NCBI GenBank assembly: GCA_023101885.1
Contig: JALPQD010000393.1
Location: forward strand, 1,674,001-1,738,000
Length of the DNA: 64,000 bases
Source: Typhlomys cinereus
Lineage: Eukaryota > Chordata > Mammalia > Rodentia > Platacanthomyidae
Direction: 5' to 3'
Position numbers and translations under genes: made by a program. Position 1 is the first letter of the stretch, and each line of letters begins with the position of its first letter. The notes under the pieces were generated by a model. The model was not told where the DNA came from, made no database searches, and saw only the letters and a program-made list of their open reading frames with translations. This document shows, piece after piece, positions 23,279 through 37,012 of the stretch.

Positions 23279-26200
23279 TTTCTTGAACATCAATAACCAA
23301 GTATACTTGACCTAATTGCAATGAAAAATATTTGAAAATTCAGAAATAATGATTTTCTCAATGTATTCTACTTATCATCTTCAACCCTAACTACCATCAG
23401 TCCTTTCCAATAACTTACTCCTATCTTCAAACCCTCCACTTTCTCATCAGAACTGAGTTCAAACCTGGTGGTTCATATGTAATTTAAATAGAATTAAGCA
23501 AAGGAAATTGCTTTGGAATTTTTAATATGTATTTCTGAGTCTGTCTCATTTAGGATCATTGTGCTTTAACTTTAACTTTAAAGTGAGCAAACATTTATAC
23601 CTCTGTACCTGTGGATAGATTTAAGCATCCTGTTTTGATACTAATTTTGAAAGTTATGTGACTTTTGATGTCTTGATAAAAATGGCCATATGTCAAATCA
23701 TTTATTTGATTTTGTCACAGAAACATCTATCTTTCCCATTAAAAAAATCTTGCTTTCCTGATGCAACAGACACAATAAAGTTTTCTTTGTTTATTTAACC
23801 TGTCCTTCATAATGTATGTTTTATTTTATGAAAGATAATGTTCTAAATAGGTGCAAACAAATTATCTAAATTGTTTTATTAGTAGTGACTATGGTAAACA
23901 GTTATTGCATGCTTACAAAATTCAGCCAGCACTGTTAGATCTCATTGAATGGAATCTTATTTTAGTATACCAACTTCATTTTGCTTCTCAAAGGTCAGAG
24001 GCTTGGTCAAATCTCATTGTGAAATCTCTCAGGATGTAGAGAAAAAGCTGTCCTATATGGAGATCCCAGAATGGAAGGGTAGTTAAGGATCATAGAGCAT
24101 AACTTAGCCTTTTATCCCCCATATTTTCAGGAGGATGAAATTCCACAGAATGACAGGTTCAACTATTTTCTGCAGAAAATAGTTTCCTGCAGGAAAACAG
24201 AAAAAAAAAATGAGATCCTTACTAGTCAAGAAGTAAATAATCTTTACACAAGCCTTGAATCTTCAAAGGTAAGCATTATTATGCAAAATTTATATCTAAG
24301 CAAAAGCCTTCTGTGATTATTCATCCCTTTGTATGTGAGCAATGATTTACTGAAATTTAATAAATAAAATGGATAAAAGAATTTTGAGAGAAAATTGGAC
24401 TATGTGTGCTGATAACAAAAGCCTATTCTGCCTTTCATTCTCTCCTATTTGGCGGTAACCATTAATTCACCAAGGCTGCAGAAGAGTCCTTGTTCTAGGA
24501 ACTTCCTCTGCAATAGACAGAAATTGGATAAGTATTTAAGTATGTTGGTGAGAAAGTTACAAACTTCTTCTAGAATATGTGCTGCAATACAGTCATTATT
24601 ATTTAAAACTACATGATTCCCAAATGAATCTTATTAAAAGTACAAGTACTGCTGACTTATTTTTAATTCTGGAAAGAAATATGGATAAGAAAATATTCTG
24701 GAAATTTTGTTTTGAAAAATGTGATATGAAACCAGAAATTATATTTAAAATTTTCCCTGAAATTGGATGAAGGGAAAACTTTTGGGGCACGTTTCAGTTT
24801 CTTTCTTTTCTTTTTTTTCATCCACTACTAAACATATACCTTTGATATGCTGCAAACTTTTAACTATTCTGACTTTAAAGAACTTAATTTTCTCCTGTGC
24901 TTTATTTGCTTCTAAAAATATCCAAACAATGTAAGGGACAGATAATTTTTTCTGTATTTTAATAATTTATCTAAAAGCTGAAGAGAGAGAGAGGAATATA
25001 CTAAGGTCAGAATTTGGCTTGAATTAATCAGCTTCAGGTATTATGGGAAATGTTACACTTTTTACAAATAAGATGATTGCAGAATTCTATATAATAACTG
25101 GTGTTCATTCTTTAGGGGGCAACAGATGTATAACAAAAGATTATTCTCCTAGTATGGGATTTCTTGATATACATTCCAAATTTATGACTGGGAAATATAC
25201 TTTAACAGCATTTTAATAAGAATACCTTCAGAAGCTGCACAGAGCTACCAAAACCATTTATCAGTTAACCTGGTGGAAATATTAAAACAAATGCTGGTCA
25301 ATGTGTACATAAAAATTAGCTTAACAGTTATTTGTTAGCTGCATCCAAAATGACATACAGAAAGCTTTTAAACAATAATTCATCACCACAGAATTGGTTG
25401 TCAGTGAACACAATAATCTCTTCAGCAGAACAATGCTCTTATTAAAAAGTATAATTTGATGTTTCATCATACCTTTCTATTCACCGTGGATTTGAAATGC
25501 TAATCACTCATGGTCCATTGCTGTTGCTTTTAACGTCCTTAAAATTCATTGCAAATTACACCAAGATTATAAACACCTGTATATTTTTGCATGCATATGT
25601 ATACAAAATCAATATTGCTATTCTAAAGTGTTTAGGAAAATATTACAACTATCTCAGCAGTTCTGGTGATCCATTGCTACATTCATTTCCCTTTATGGTA
25701 CTTTTTATGATCTTATAATATAGTAAAATATATGACCCCAGTTTATCTATCCTTCTTCCTAAGAGAAAGATAGTTCATAAAGTCAATTAAAATTTCTACT
25801 GGAGATGTATCTTCCAAAGTGTGAAATAGTCTTTATCCAGATGCTAAAGTGAGCAAATGAATATTTAACATAATTTAAAAGGTCCTTTCACAGAATACCT
25901 CCTACACAGTAATTCACAGACTAAAGAAAAAAAAGAAAGAAAGAAAGAGAAAGAGTTTCCTTGGAGACAATACAGAGTAAACCAACCAATATACCTAAGC
26001 CTCTATTCAGGTATTTTTCAAATTCTTTAGAAAATTATCATTTAACCCTTCATAGTCTTCCTTATGAGAATAAAACATTAGCCAGCTCTCAAATAATTCT
26101 GCCAGTTTGTGATTGCCCAACAGAAAAGTGCTTACGCACTCATTCTAGACAAAAAACAAGGAAAATAAAAAAGACAAAATATCCAAGTTAAGAACAAGAG

Positions 26201-27029
26201 TCATTCTGAAGGTCTCCTCTCTTCTTTATATGAGATTGACTACAGATGCATGAATTTCAACCTTTTATCTAAAGAATTATAGGTCATGCCATGTCATATG
26301 TTTTCTTAAGAGAAAAGTAACAGAACATAGTATGAGATGATCCTGATATCCTTTCATATCCCTTTATTACTCACTACCATAATCAGTCACTTATCCTCTG
26401 GAAAAACATGTAAATCATATGATCATATGTCTTTTAATTCCTGTTATCACAGGAGCCTCAGCCATGATTTTAAGGTGGGAAAAAAGAGAGATTTCTAATC
26501 CGCTATCATTTCTTTCTTTCTTTCTTTTCTTCTTTCTTTCCTTCTTTCTCTTTTTTTCACTTTCTATTTTCATTCATTTGCTTTTTTTTCTTTCTTCTTT
26601 CTTTTTCAGGCATTTGTCTTTTGCTCTGGGTAATTCCTGGCATACTCCTTGTCGGTATGATTTTATTATAAACTGAAGGCCACTGCATCGTATCAAAATT
26701 CTATAGTTTATGCTTGAACCTTGAGGCCTTCCAGAAGTCAGGCAGCATGGTTGTTTGTCTTTGGTGTAATTAGGGATGATTTCAGGTGTCAGCGCAACAT
26801 TGGAAAAATGTCATAAATGAAGAAAGGTGAATATCAAAATTTGGATCCAAATACGTTTCTGGAGATTAGCCCAAAACACAGCTGCACGTCTTCTTCTTAG
26901 TTAAATGGCAACACAGCACTTCCATAAATTTTTGTAAGTCAACCAACATCTAATTATTTGACTATTTCTGTATTTGGTCCATATGAAGTAACTAGCATAG
27001 TTGGCATTTTGTGTAGAGCTATTTTCTCT
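23279..27029. other. long unrecognised AT-rich stretch
   Basis: Apart from an A/G-rich run near 25,925-25,955 and the pyrimidine tract at 26,509-26,607, I recognise nothing. Short ORFs show no domain. Confidence 0.35.
26509..26607. repeat. imperfect (TTTC)n polypyrimidine tract
   Basis: A roughly 100-base C/T-only-rich run dominated by TTTC and TTCTT units on the plus strand, with a few interruptions. Confidence 0.85.
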
Positions 27030-27335
27030 ACCTGAGTCACAGTCAAGGTTGGATAAAAACTTTGCCTCAAAAGCAAAAGGACCTAAGTTAGAATTTTTCA
27101 GATCTCAGGTAAAAAGGTAGGGCAGATATGGTGGTGGCCTGCAATTCAGGCCCTGGAAGGCAGAACCTGGAAAAACTCAAAGCAAAGCAATAAGGATGTG
27201 AGCAATCCAGGATGACTCTCCATGTCACTCTTGGTCTCTCACAGCCACACAATCTCAATATCCCTGTGTTCACATGCCTGCACACACTTTTACACCAACC
27301 CACGTGCAAAATACACATAAAGGCACAACTAGAGT
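27030..27335 (+). mobile_element. old copy of the lineage-specific tRNA-headed SINE
   Basis: A head relic (TTTGCCTCAAAAGCAAAAGG, then a decayed B box near 27,085) is followed by a body that aligns block by block with the young copies. GTGGCCTGCAATTCAGGCCC corresponds to GGGCGGCCTGCGCTTCTGGT, GGCAGAACCTGGAAAA to GGCGGAGCCTGTGAAT, and GGATGACTCTCCATGTCACT to the GTGGTTCCCG region. The tail is a decayed CA tract. Confidence 0.7.
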
Positions 27336-28734
27336 GAGTCAGTTTCATTGAGGAGAGGGTTATAAGTTCTCAAAAAATGTCCATGAAATCATCCAAATAA
27401 AAACACTCCTGATTAGAATGTTCCACTTTCTTTGAATAACACAGTCTTCTGAAAGAACACAGAAGTGCTAGAAAAGTGATCTAGGACCTATGTTGGAGAT
27501 AGTGTTCACTCATAGGAACTTAGAAGGGCCTGAAGGGCCCAACATGTTTAAGAACACCAAGACCTGAAAGCTCAAAAAAAATTTTACTGTGATTCTCTCC
27601 CATTAGCCTCATCACCTCCTTCAGAGAATGGCTTGATGTTTCTTTCATTCAACTTATATATTCATTTACCAGCTGTCAACTCTAAGGAACTTTAAAAAGG
27701 CCAGAAGTCCAACATTGTGTTATACCACTGGCTCCACAATGCCTTGGCATAGAAGAAGCACAAGTATGAATTTCTAGTGATTCCAGAGTAATACACCAGG
27801 GCAGAAGAACACAGTCAATGCAGTAACAGCATTAACTAGATGAAGCTGGATAAGAGGCTGTGGCTTTTTACAATGTTAAGGGTGAATGCAAGTTAGTAGT
27901 AACTTGAAAGTTTGTGTTATACCATAACAACTTGTTTGGTTCAAATTTTCTTTCACCTAACCATACAGATAAGACAAACAGTAGAAAATTATTTCATGCC
28001 CTTTCCTTAAGGAACCACAATTCTTAATATTGCATCAACAAAGATTCCCAGTGATTTTAATCTGTTCATCTAGGTGTTTGGAAGACACAGAGAACCTTAA
28101 TTAATTTAGATTTTAAGACCCATTCATCTCCAAATACAAAATATGGTTATGAACACATGATCAACTTTCACACTGTATTATTTTTTCTCTTTAAGAATAC
28201 ACTGTTGACATTAAAAGAAATTATTTACTTCTGCCAAAATCACAAAAGTATCAAATAAAGCCATTTTCAATGGTGTATTTAAACCCTAGAACGACTATAT
28301 TCTAAGCTTCAAAGAAATCCTTTTACCCACTATAGATCACATTCTAACTCTTGTTTATTCAACACTGTGTCAAAGATGCTGGACATTTACAAGAGTAAAG
28401 ACCACTAAAGAAACCATTCAGCCTCATCATTTTAATTTAGCTGTACTCTTTGAAAATATTTAGTTAGCAAAGTGTTTTCACACCCAAAGACAGAGCCTGG
28501 CAGCAAGCCACCTTTTAGTTAAGCTAATAGGCTCTTAGGAAAAAGAGAATTAGGGAATTTGATGGGGCTTCATGGGCCTTATATTCGTGAAAGCTATGTA
28601 TGAGAGAGAGTTAAATTGCTACTTCATTTGAATTACAGAGTAATTAGGTTTCCCCTTTGAGAATATTTCCACATGTGTGTTTAGAAACAGTCATTCTAAT
28701 AGAGAGGCCAGATTACTATTTGAAGCCTCTCACT
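27336..28734. other. unrecognised AT-rich stretch
   Basis: No gene, RNA or repeat family recognised. Confidence 0.35.
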
Positions 28735-28925
28735 GGCACTCAGACCTCCATTTACTTGTAATTATATTCATTTATATCTTGAGTGCCTACTGTGTACCAA
28801 CCTTCATTCTCAGGACCGGAACTTCGTAATTGGAAATGATCACACAGTTTCAATCCACAATGTTCTTACTGTATATTGATGAAAAAGACAAACCAGTAAG
28901 TCTAATGGAGTGTGCTGCTTAATAA
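28735..28925. repeat. possible ancient mammalian-wide repeat
   Basis: ATCTTGAGTGCCTACTGTGT followed by ACCAACCTTCATTCTCAGG resembles the 'gagcacctactatgtgccaggcactg' block found in ancient mammalian interspersed repeats. Class is uncertain and the identity is low. Confidence 0.35.
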
Positions 28926-30544
28926 GTTTTGAAAGAAAGACATGTTCAGGAATGTAGGTGAAGTCATAAGCTCTAGGAAATCCTTCCATGGCAAGCCTAC
29001 ACTGGTTAAATCTGGGAGGCAAAGTCCACAAAATTCAGTCAGAGGAAAGGAGATCATCCAGACAAAGGACTGCATGTTTGAATATGTGAGTGGGGAAAAG
29101 ATAAGGTACCCCAATTCTACCTGTTTGGAACAGAATGAGAAAACTGCTGCACCCTGCTGACCCCATGAGAAGACATGACAAACATACCATCACCGGCTGG
29201 AAGCAGAGACTCACTATTCTGATTATTGGCTAACAAATTACATTGCTTCCTTCAGCTTTCTAGCTTTGGCACTATAACAGGATGCAGAATGAATAATGAG
29301 TAGGACATATCCAACTTTTGGCATGGATTTGAAAGTAAAAGTAGAAACTAAATAGCTACCCATTTTAAATAGAAATTTTAAAGCTTAATTTCAACTCAAA
29401 TATGTCCAATTCTCTTGTCATAGGTATTATAAAATATAAAATACTAGATTCTTTAATAATATGGTAAAACATTGATTCCCTTTATCTTCAATATTTATCT
29501 TCAATATCAGTTCTTACAACTTCAGGGGTGAGTCATAACCTGAAAGAGACATTTATCTTGTGAATTCACCAAGGGTCTATTTTGACCAACCTTTAAACAT
29601 GTTTGTATTATGAATTCCATATTTGAAGAGAAGTGTGATCTAATATTCATGCCACTAGATACCAGACATATTACTTAACTATCACTCGGATCTCTGATCA
29701 TATGAAAGGGCCAGTTACATTTAATGTAATTAGTGCTTTAATCTCATCTTTATTACTTTCAGAATTAACCTATTATGACCAGCATTCTACATATAGTAAA
29801 GTGAAAATCAATCACAAGATTAATAATTCTAATGACAACTGGCCTGCACTTCAAAGGCCATCCTTGTGACACATCAGGGTTAATCCAGACAGTATCACCT
29901 TTTAGGGAGAGAAGATTAGAGAATGCTATGCAAGCTGACTAGTGAAGCCCAGAAATATCACTAAGGGAGTATACTCTCTTATATTTTGAATTTTATGCCC
30001 AAGTTACAAGAAAAAGAAGACAGTAAAGTTTTCATTGGATTTTTTCACTTTGAGGTAAGTGATAAAGGAAAGAGGTATGTGTGGTAGGTGGAAAGTGAGA
30101 TTGGCTTTGAAAAGGAAGGGAGCATGAAGGTAGTCAGAAACAATTCTGAGAGGATGTTATTGCCCATTATGTATTGGTTTGATTTAGAGACAGATCACTG
30201 AGTATCAAAAAATATCTAATAACACTTTTTAGAAACAAAGCCAATGTCTGGCATTTTACACATACTTGGTATTTGTATTTTTTAGGGGACAAAAATCAAA
30301 AAGATCAACTTCAGTCTTTAAGCTGAAAAAAGACTCAGTATACTGGACACTGAATACTTACTGATTGTCTATCTCGTTGGCTTGTTCACTGGATTTTGAC
30401 TTGAAAGGGGAACACACTTTAAAATCAAGAGGTCAGTGTTAGATGGAGAGAGAGGTCCATTTGTCCTCTGTACTGCTCTTAAAAGAATGCCCCTCTAACA
30501 AGAATTCTTTTTCAACTCACATTCATCCTGTCTAGCTGAAACTT
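28926..30544. other. unrecognised stretch
   Basis: Nothing firm. A short segment near 29,650-29,710 weakly resembles a MIR core. ORFs here (for example 28,942-29,160) have no domain. Confidence 0.35.
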
Positions 30545-30690
30545 TTATATCCTTTGACCAGAACCTTTCCATTCCCTGCTGCCACATGCCCTGATAACCA
30601 CCACACTCTACAGTCCTTCTACAAGGTTCACCCTTTTTAGTTGACACATATAAAAGACATCATTGTCCAGGGTAGTCACTCAAGAGAATC
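30545..30690 (-). mobile_element. ancient L1M fragment, minus strand
   Basis: The plus strand contains decayed versions of the antisense L1M blocks CCCTGATAACCACCACACTC, TACAGTCCTTCTACAAGGTT, CACCCTTTTTAGTTGACACA and TATAAAAGACATCATTG in the right order. Very old and short. Confidence 0.6.
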
Positions 30691-31173
30691 CATGCAAAGT
30701 CACATATACCCCAGGCATATACAGTATCATTATAGGTACTGCTTAAAAGTTACCAATAAAATAGGAAGTCATCTTTTTTCTTTTTTCTTTTTGCAATGGT
30801 TCAAGTTAAATCAAAGCAGCTGTAATTTTGTAATACAAATTCATAAAAAAAGAATTGGTTTTAGGGAATATAATAAGATTCATAGCTGATTTGTGCGGAG
30901 GGTTAGGATTGAAAGTGACAGATAGGACAATTAGAAAATTTGAAGAATATAAGGATGATAAAAGTTGATCTGATTTGTAACTTCAACATATAATGAGTAA
31001 TTTGAACCTTTGTTCTTTTTGGCAAAGGAACTTAGATTCCAGGATTAAGCACAGTCATCTTGCATTTCTAGAGACTTAAAGAGAGAATACTTTATGGTCC
31101 ATGTTATGTTTTGTGCAAATATAAAAATATTTTATTGTTCTGTTTCACAGCTAGCACCTATTGTATATTGTAT
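30691..31173. other. unrecognised stretch
   Basis: No gene, RNA or repeat family recognised. Confidence 0.35.
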
Positions 31174-31190
31174 AGAAAAGTGTAATGAGT
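31174..31190. repeat. target-site duplication of SINE copy C, left
   Basis: AGAAAAGTGTAATGAGT here and AGAAAAATGTAATGAGT at 31,499-31,515, one mismatch in 17. Confidence 0.88.
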
Positions 31191-31401
31191 TGGGGCTGGA
31201 GAGGTGGCTCAGGGGTTAAGCCTCTGCCTTGCAGGCAGAAGTTCCGGTCTTGGGATCCTAGACCCCACGTACAGACACCTGACGGAAGCAGGAGCGGCCT
31301 GCGTTTCTGGTCCTGGTAGGGCGGAGCCTGTGAATCCCGGGGCAGAGTAAACAAGGAGGAGGTGGGGGCAGTCCATGGTGGTTCCCGAATTTGTCCGTGG
31401 T

Positions 31402-31451
<50 letters not shown>

Positions 31452-31498
31452 CGCACACATGCACAATTGAATAAATAAGTAAATAAAAATTAAAAAAA
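31191..31498 (+). mobile_element. young tRNA-headed SINE, copy C
   Basis: Same family as 18,774. The head is well preserved (GGGGCTGGAGAGGTGGCTCA, then GCCTCTGCCTTGCAGGCAGA), but the B-box region is altered (GTTCCGGTCTTGGGATCC). The body is close to the other young copies. The tail is a long CA tract (about 31,406-31,460), then AATTGAATAAATAAG and A-rich sequence. A 17-bp target duplication with one mismatch flanks it. Confidence 0.93.
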
Positions 31499-31515
31499 AG
31501 AAAAATGTAATGAGT
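31499..31515. repeat. target-site duplication of SINE copy C, right
   Basis: Partner of 31,174-31,190. Confidence 0.88.
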
Positions 31516-33805
31516 CACTTAGCTGTGCAAAGCTATCCATTCTTATAGTTTTGGATAAGTCATGCCACAATAGCATAACAGAAGTATATACAAGTATTTC
31601 AAAAATAAAGATATGTTAAGATAGATTTGGCCCTCACACACAATTCATTATGACTAAATTAGAGAATCATTCAACGAGGCAATGTGAAGACATTAAAATT
31701 AGTACAAAGAAAATGCATGATATTTTTAAAGTTTTAGAGATTAGATATCAAGTTCATCCTTTATTTCCATTGCCGAAGAGATCAAACTTCTATTACAGTA
31801 AGTGATTCAACCAAAATTAAAAAACCCATCAATGTCAGAGCTAGAATAAGAAGACGTATCTGTTTATCTCAGTATTGCTCAAATATTTTAAGTGCTCAGC
31901 AAAATGAATTATATGCTTTTTCTGAGTTATTAACCTGTATTTCTCTGCTCTTTTCTTCCATTTCCCCATATAATAATCCTAATATATTCATATTTTCAAA
32001 TTCTAGAAAGATACATTAATACGTTTTCTGCTAAAAGATAGACGGTAGGATATAGAAGAATCGGAGAGATAGACTGGGAACATAGATACTAGGGAGAGAT
32101 ACAGGTTTTTCCTCTACTGTTCAACCTAACACCTTCTCCCCCATGTCTTCATAACCTCTCTAGTCTATGACAAGAGTAATTCTCTCAACAACCTTAGTAT
32201 AACTATTTCTTTTTGGTCATCAGCCACATTGACAATACATGTTATTAATTTTAAAGAAAGGAAAGAAACTTTTATTGAAAGTGTCAAGTGTAGAAGATCA
32301 ATCTGGATGTTTAGATTCTCTCTAGTTCCCTAGAGAATGCCTGGGGTCAGTGTTAGAACTGCCAGAGCACAGAGCTCCAGAGCTTGTCTAAGCCTAAGTC
32401 AACAAGACCAGGGAGTGCTGGAGCTCGGAGGAAAAACTGCTTGGAGAATGGAATTCTCTTTACCCAGGATATGGCAATACAAAGTTGCCATTGCTCCGGT
32501 GGACAATTCAAGGATTACAATTCTTTTCAATTTCCACTGAATAAAATTTCCCCACAGCAGGAAGTAATATAGAGGAGATAGTGATTAATAATACAAACAT
32601 ACTTATATGGAGAATTGGTAGCCAAGAATCTTCCTTTTTCCTAGAAATAGGTACTATACCATGGACAGTAGAGACATGGGGAGTATTTCTGCAACTGTAG
32701 GAATCTAAAGAACATTAATGTAGAAAGTCTCAAGAAAAGAGGTGCTGCTGAATGAACTTTGGTAATAATGAGAAGTTAAAGATGCATGACTACATTAGAA
32801 ATTTCCTTATTTTCTGAAGTTAACTTCTATTAAAACTCTTATTACATTATCAACATATGTAACATGCTTCATTCTTTCAGAAGAGATATTATGTTGAAGA
32901 CTCTAATGGATAATGTCACAGTTAATACTGGATGGCTACTGAACACAGATTTTATAAACCAAGTGTGAGATTTAACCCAAACATCAAAATAAATTTAAAT
33001 ATGTTTAATTACAACTGATTTCTTTGAACAACAATAAAAGGAGGAATCTCAGCTCCCAACTTGCTTTGAAATGGCAAAGTTAGTTTCTTCTAAAGCATGC
33101 TGTTAAAAGCATGATTGACATTTTGTCAGTATGAGTTTTTGCAGAGCACTCTATACCTTGTGGTATCTATAAATGTGAGGAAGACATTTTCAGTCCTAAG
33201 AGCTTATTTTCAGTTGAGTTGAATACTGTTCCCTCATGAGCCATTAACTCATAATACAAATCAGCATCAATATAGTCTCCAGTTTTTAATGTAATATTGC
33301 TTATGAAATATGTTCTGCTTAAGCTGGTGTTTCATACTTCAGTTTCAGACTGATGACTTTAACTTATGGTCTAAAGAAAAGCAAATAGAAAATTTATAAC
33401 AACATCCTTAGCTATTACATTGGTGTTGAGTCCTTTTCTGTACATTTCCCCGTTTTCTCTGTATTGTACTAACCAGTTCATCATACTCATGGAGCTGCCC
33501 TTTAAAGAAAGAAACAAGACAAATTTGGTCAGTATATCCCAAATTCTTGTTGATTGGACACATACATTGGAATCTAAGTAAGTGGTATATCTGTGAAATT
33601 TTTGGCTTAGTTTTTCACCCAGGCACAGGGTCACACAAAGAACAATTTCCAGATTATTCCTTTTGTTGATCTTTATGCAATATAACCTGCTGAAAAAAAT
33701 TGTCAACTTGTCAATCATAAATTATAATTACATTTTAATATGAATCTATTTTTTGGTTTGCTATGAAGTTTTTTGTTACAATGGCTTACTTAATTATTTT
33801 CATTA
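31516..33805. other. unrecognised AT-rich stretch
   Basis: No gene, RNA or repeat family recognised. The minus-strand ORF at 33,371-33,718 (115 codons) has no domain that I can name. Confidence 0.35.
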
Positions 33806-34460
33806 ATTTTTTTATTTTTCTACTTTTACAAGCATACTGAGTACTCATCCTTGTTTCCCTCCATCCCCCTCACTCCTATCTCTTCCTTTCCCTTAATCAA
33901 TCCTTCCACTCCTTACCATCCTCCTGCCTATATGCTTCTATGGACCCCAGGATTCCCTCTGGCTTGCCTACCCTTGTGAGGTTTCAGACATCCGTGAAAT
34001 ATCAAGTTGCCTCTCTGCCGAGTACCTCACTGGTAGGGACACTTCCTTTCACTCATCCAATTTTAGACCCAAAGGTTTCTACTGTATGTTCTTATCTTTT
34101 TGCATTCCTAGGTAGTTTATGGGGGCATGGCAGTCATTATGCATAGCTGGGAAGGACAAGTCTCAATGTTGTGAATTCCTAGATGCAGCAGTTCTAACTT
34201 GAGTGGAATGTCTTGTTCAGTGGTGAGCCTTCCAATCTTTAGGTCCTTAAAATCTCAACGTTTGCTCTTCTGTGAGGTTCCCAAAGCCTTATAATGGGGA
34301 GAAATTAGATTGTCCTGATTCTGGGTGAGCTTTGCTGAGTCGCTGATACTCTGCATTATAGTTGGCCAGTGCCGTCCACTTCACTGCTCTTTTTATGGCC
34401 CTAGGCTGCATCCTATTAGAATGTTGAGATCCTCTACTTGTGTTGTAAAAGACTTCTAGG
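33806..34460 (-). mobile_element. older L1 3' end, minus strand
   Basis: The plus strand starts with a T-rich run, passes through a C/T-rich region (33,855-33,930, the complement of the G-rich L1 3' UTR tract) and continues into a region with the same kind of organisation as the L1 3' UTRs at 15.5, 18 and 52 kb. CTTATAATGGGGAGAAATTA corresponds to the 'GGGGAGAGATTA' block of 56,219. It is clearly more diverged than those, so it represents an earlier wave. It is 5'-truncated, and the exact right end is uncertain. Confidence 0.6.
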
Positions 34461-35574
34461 ATGAATGTTAAATGTTCTTTCAGGTTATGGGTATAATAAC
34501 AGCTATTTACATAGCAGTTTGATGTGCTGTCTTCCTACCTGTATGTTTATTGGCTGTTTTCCCTAATCTATTTCCTCCCCTTTTTTAAGTTCTTGTTCTA
34601 GTTTACTGTATTAGTAATGTGCACCATCCTCATAAGTGGGTCTTGAGTTCAATCAGAAAGCTGTTGTTTATTTCCTTGATACTCATGCCACTATTAAATT
34701 GATGGTTATCTGTTGCCATGGTGATTTTATTGCAACTTACAGATCTCATGTGTTGATGGGGCCTGTGATTATTTCTCTCCCCCATCAGCCACTGTATTAA
34801 TGTGAATCTCCTAATCAAAACTATTGTGTGAAACAATTCTAGCCAGAATGGAAATATGAAATAAAAACTATTAAATAATTCCACTGTCTTCATTTTAATT
34901 ATTAGATTACATGTCAAAAAATGAAAGCAAGTTTGAAAGCACAAGTAAAGTTTTTTTTTTTTTTCTGGGCAAAAGTGGTAATGTTTTCTTTTGTAAAATT
35001 TTTTTTAAATTTTATTAGCTGGACTGATTTGAAGTGTTTTGATTTTTTAAATCTTTTTGCCATATTAGTTATTATTTTATCACAAATTATTTAGCTATTA
35101 TGATTGCTCTTGTAAATTTGGTTTAAAAAACCTAATGTGTTTTTATTAAGAAATGACTTGAATCAAGGCACTTATTATGTGTTCAATTTATTTCTCCCAT
35201 ACCTATAACAAAAATAAACTAATTATGTTATAATTTAATCTTGGGTGCCATATTTATATATATTTATATATCTCTTATGGTCCAGAAATTTGAAGGCTGA
35301 ATGAATTGGCAGGTTTCAGAATATTCAAGACAAGAAATAACTACTTTTAATACCAGGTATTTAAATCCCATAGTGATTTTAACAAGAAATAAGTATAAGC
35401 TTCCACAAATTTTTAAAACTGAGTCTAAGTCTATTCAGATAAAGGAAGCTAGCATTTTGCTTTTTGGTGTTTTGTCATGATGTTCAGAATGCAAACAGAA
35501 TGCTTCATAATGATAACATGCTCTTACAAGTGTACATCCTGAACTAGTAAACATTATATATTCATATATATGCA

Positions 35575-35624
<50 letters not shown>

Positions 35625-36104
35625 ACATGCATCTATAATCATTTCAAGGAATTATTTGCCTAATTAAAACATCCTTTAAATAGTCAATAGAAAAATGGAA
35701 AACCCTGTAGATAGGTCAAAACTCTCTCTGCTCTATTTCATAATAAACTTCTTTAGTGATGTCTTCTACTATTGCAAGTTTGTCCTCTCTGTAACTTCCT
35801 TCTAAATTGTCCTTTCCCTTGTCAGTCTATGAAATTGACTGAACAAGTCACCAGTGTCCTTTACTTTGCCAAATTCAAGTTTTCATTCTCAATCGTCATT
35901 TCCTAGGACTCCTGTTGTGGCTTATATGGTACCTGCAGCCTTCTGGCTTCTCTATGGCCCTGTGCTTTGCGTTCTTCCTCAGCTTTCTGACCTCTGAATG
36001 AAGACTTAGAAGCCTGACTTTAAAAGTTGAATGTCTTTTATATAAATAAATACCAAGTATACACAGATAAATTAATACAGTTTTTTTCAGTATTGTTTTT
36101 AATA
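34461..36104. other. unrecognised AT-rich stretch
   Basis: Apart from the (GT)n tract at 35,579-35,622 I recognise nothing. Confidence 0.35.
35579..35622. repeat. (GT)n microsatellite
   Basis: About 21 uninterrupted TG dinucleotides. Confidence 0.97.
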
Positions 36105-36245
36105 CTGAGAAAGGGGGGAGTCAGGATTCCAGGGAAGAGGAAGAGACCACTTTTGTAAATTGGTTCTCTTCTTCTACCATGCAGGCTCCAGTTGAACTCA
36201 GATTCAAGAACAGGCATCTTACCCACTGAGGTATACCGCCAGCTG
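36105..36245 (-). mobile_element. old B2/B3-like SINE, minus strand
   Basis: On the minus strand the order is a tRNA-like head (CTGGCGGTATACCTCAGTGG, then GTAAGATGCCTGTTCTTGAA and a GAGTTCAACTGG B-box relic). This is followed by CATGGTAGAAGAAGAGAACC, a block known from B3/URR-type rodent SINEs. Confidence 0.65.
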
Positions 36246-36494
36246 CTCAATCCAGCTTCAAATATGGATATTTAACTCTACCTACATACCCAGATTTAGT
36301 AAACTTTCCTGAAAAACTATTTCTAGTCTCTACCTTCAAAGCCCATAATTATATTCCTGTACATTTCAGGAATGTAGCTTCAGTTGATGGATATTTCTTT
36401 CTTCCAATGCTATAGGAAAGGCACCTCAAAGTCTCTTTATATCATGTTCTACAACCATCCAGTGCCTGTATGTATAATTTTTAATATTCAAGAA

Positions 36495-36628
36495 CCTGCC
36501 AGATAACTCGGACATTAAAGAATCTGGACAAGCCCAATGACCTGAGTTTGATCAATGGAGCCTACAGAGTAGAAATAGAGAACCAGCTTCACAAAATGTC
36601 CTCAGACCTCCATGTGTACCTCACCTCC
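36495..36628 (+). mobile_element. old B3/URR-like SINE
   Basis: A degenerate tRNA head (GATAACTCGGACATTAAAGA, then GACCTGAGTTTGATCAATGG) is followed by GAGAACCAGCTTCACAAAAT and GTCCTCAGACCTCCATGTGT, blocks typical of B3/URR-type SINEs. It sits directly upstream of the L2 fragment. Confidence 0.65.
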
Positions 36629-37012
36629 AGAAACATTGGTCTGATTGTTCTTCCTCCAACACACCAACCATTCTGCAGCCTAAAAGTTTAGCACTCCCTG
36701 GTGTGCTACCTGCAATGTTCTTGTCAGGTAAAATGTGTGGAGCATTCTCAACGTCTTTCCCGGAAATTACCCTAGTCATCCTCTTTATATTTCTAAGCAA
36801 ACACATCCCAGTCCAACACTGTGTAGACATCAGCAGCTCTGCTTTATTTTTGTCTGCAGCACTTAGTTCCCCCTAGCACACAATTGTGCTTATTTATCTT
36901 ATGATTTGTCTATTTGCTTCAGTAACAGCAAGTACTTTTCAACCAAGTTTTGAAGTTATGATCTTAGCACTTAGAGCCAGGCTAGGCACACAGTGGATAC
37001 TTGATATCCCTA
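36629..37012 (+). mobile_element. L2 fragment
   Basis: The order of blocks matches the L2 3' region on the plus strand: TGTGCTTATTTATCTTATGA, TTGTCTATTTGCTTCAGTAA, then the 'AGCACTTAGAGCCAGGCTAGGC' terminal type, ending ACACAGTGGATACTTGAT. Strongly diverged, as expected for an ancient LINE. Confidence 0.65.

Noticed and set aside
33371..33718. 115-codon ORF on the minus strand as a possible gene
   Set aside because: No recognisable domain or flanking gene structure. The length is within chance for a 64-kb AT-rich window.
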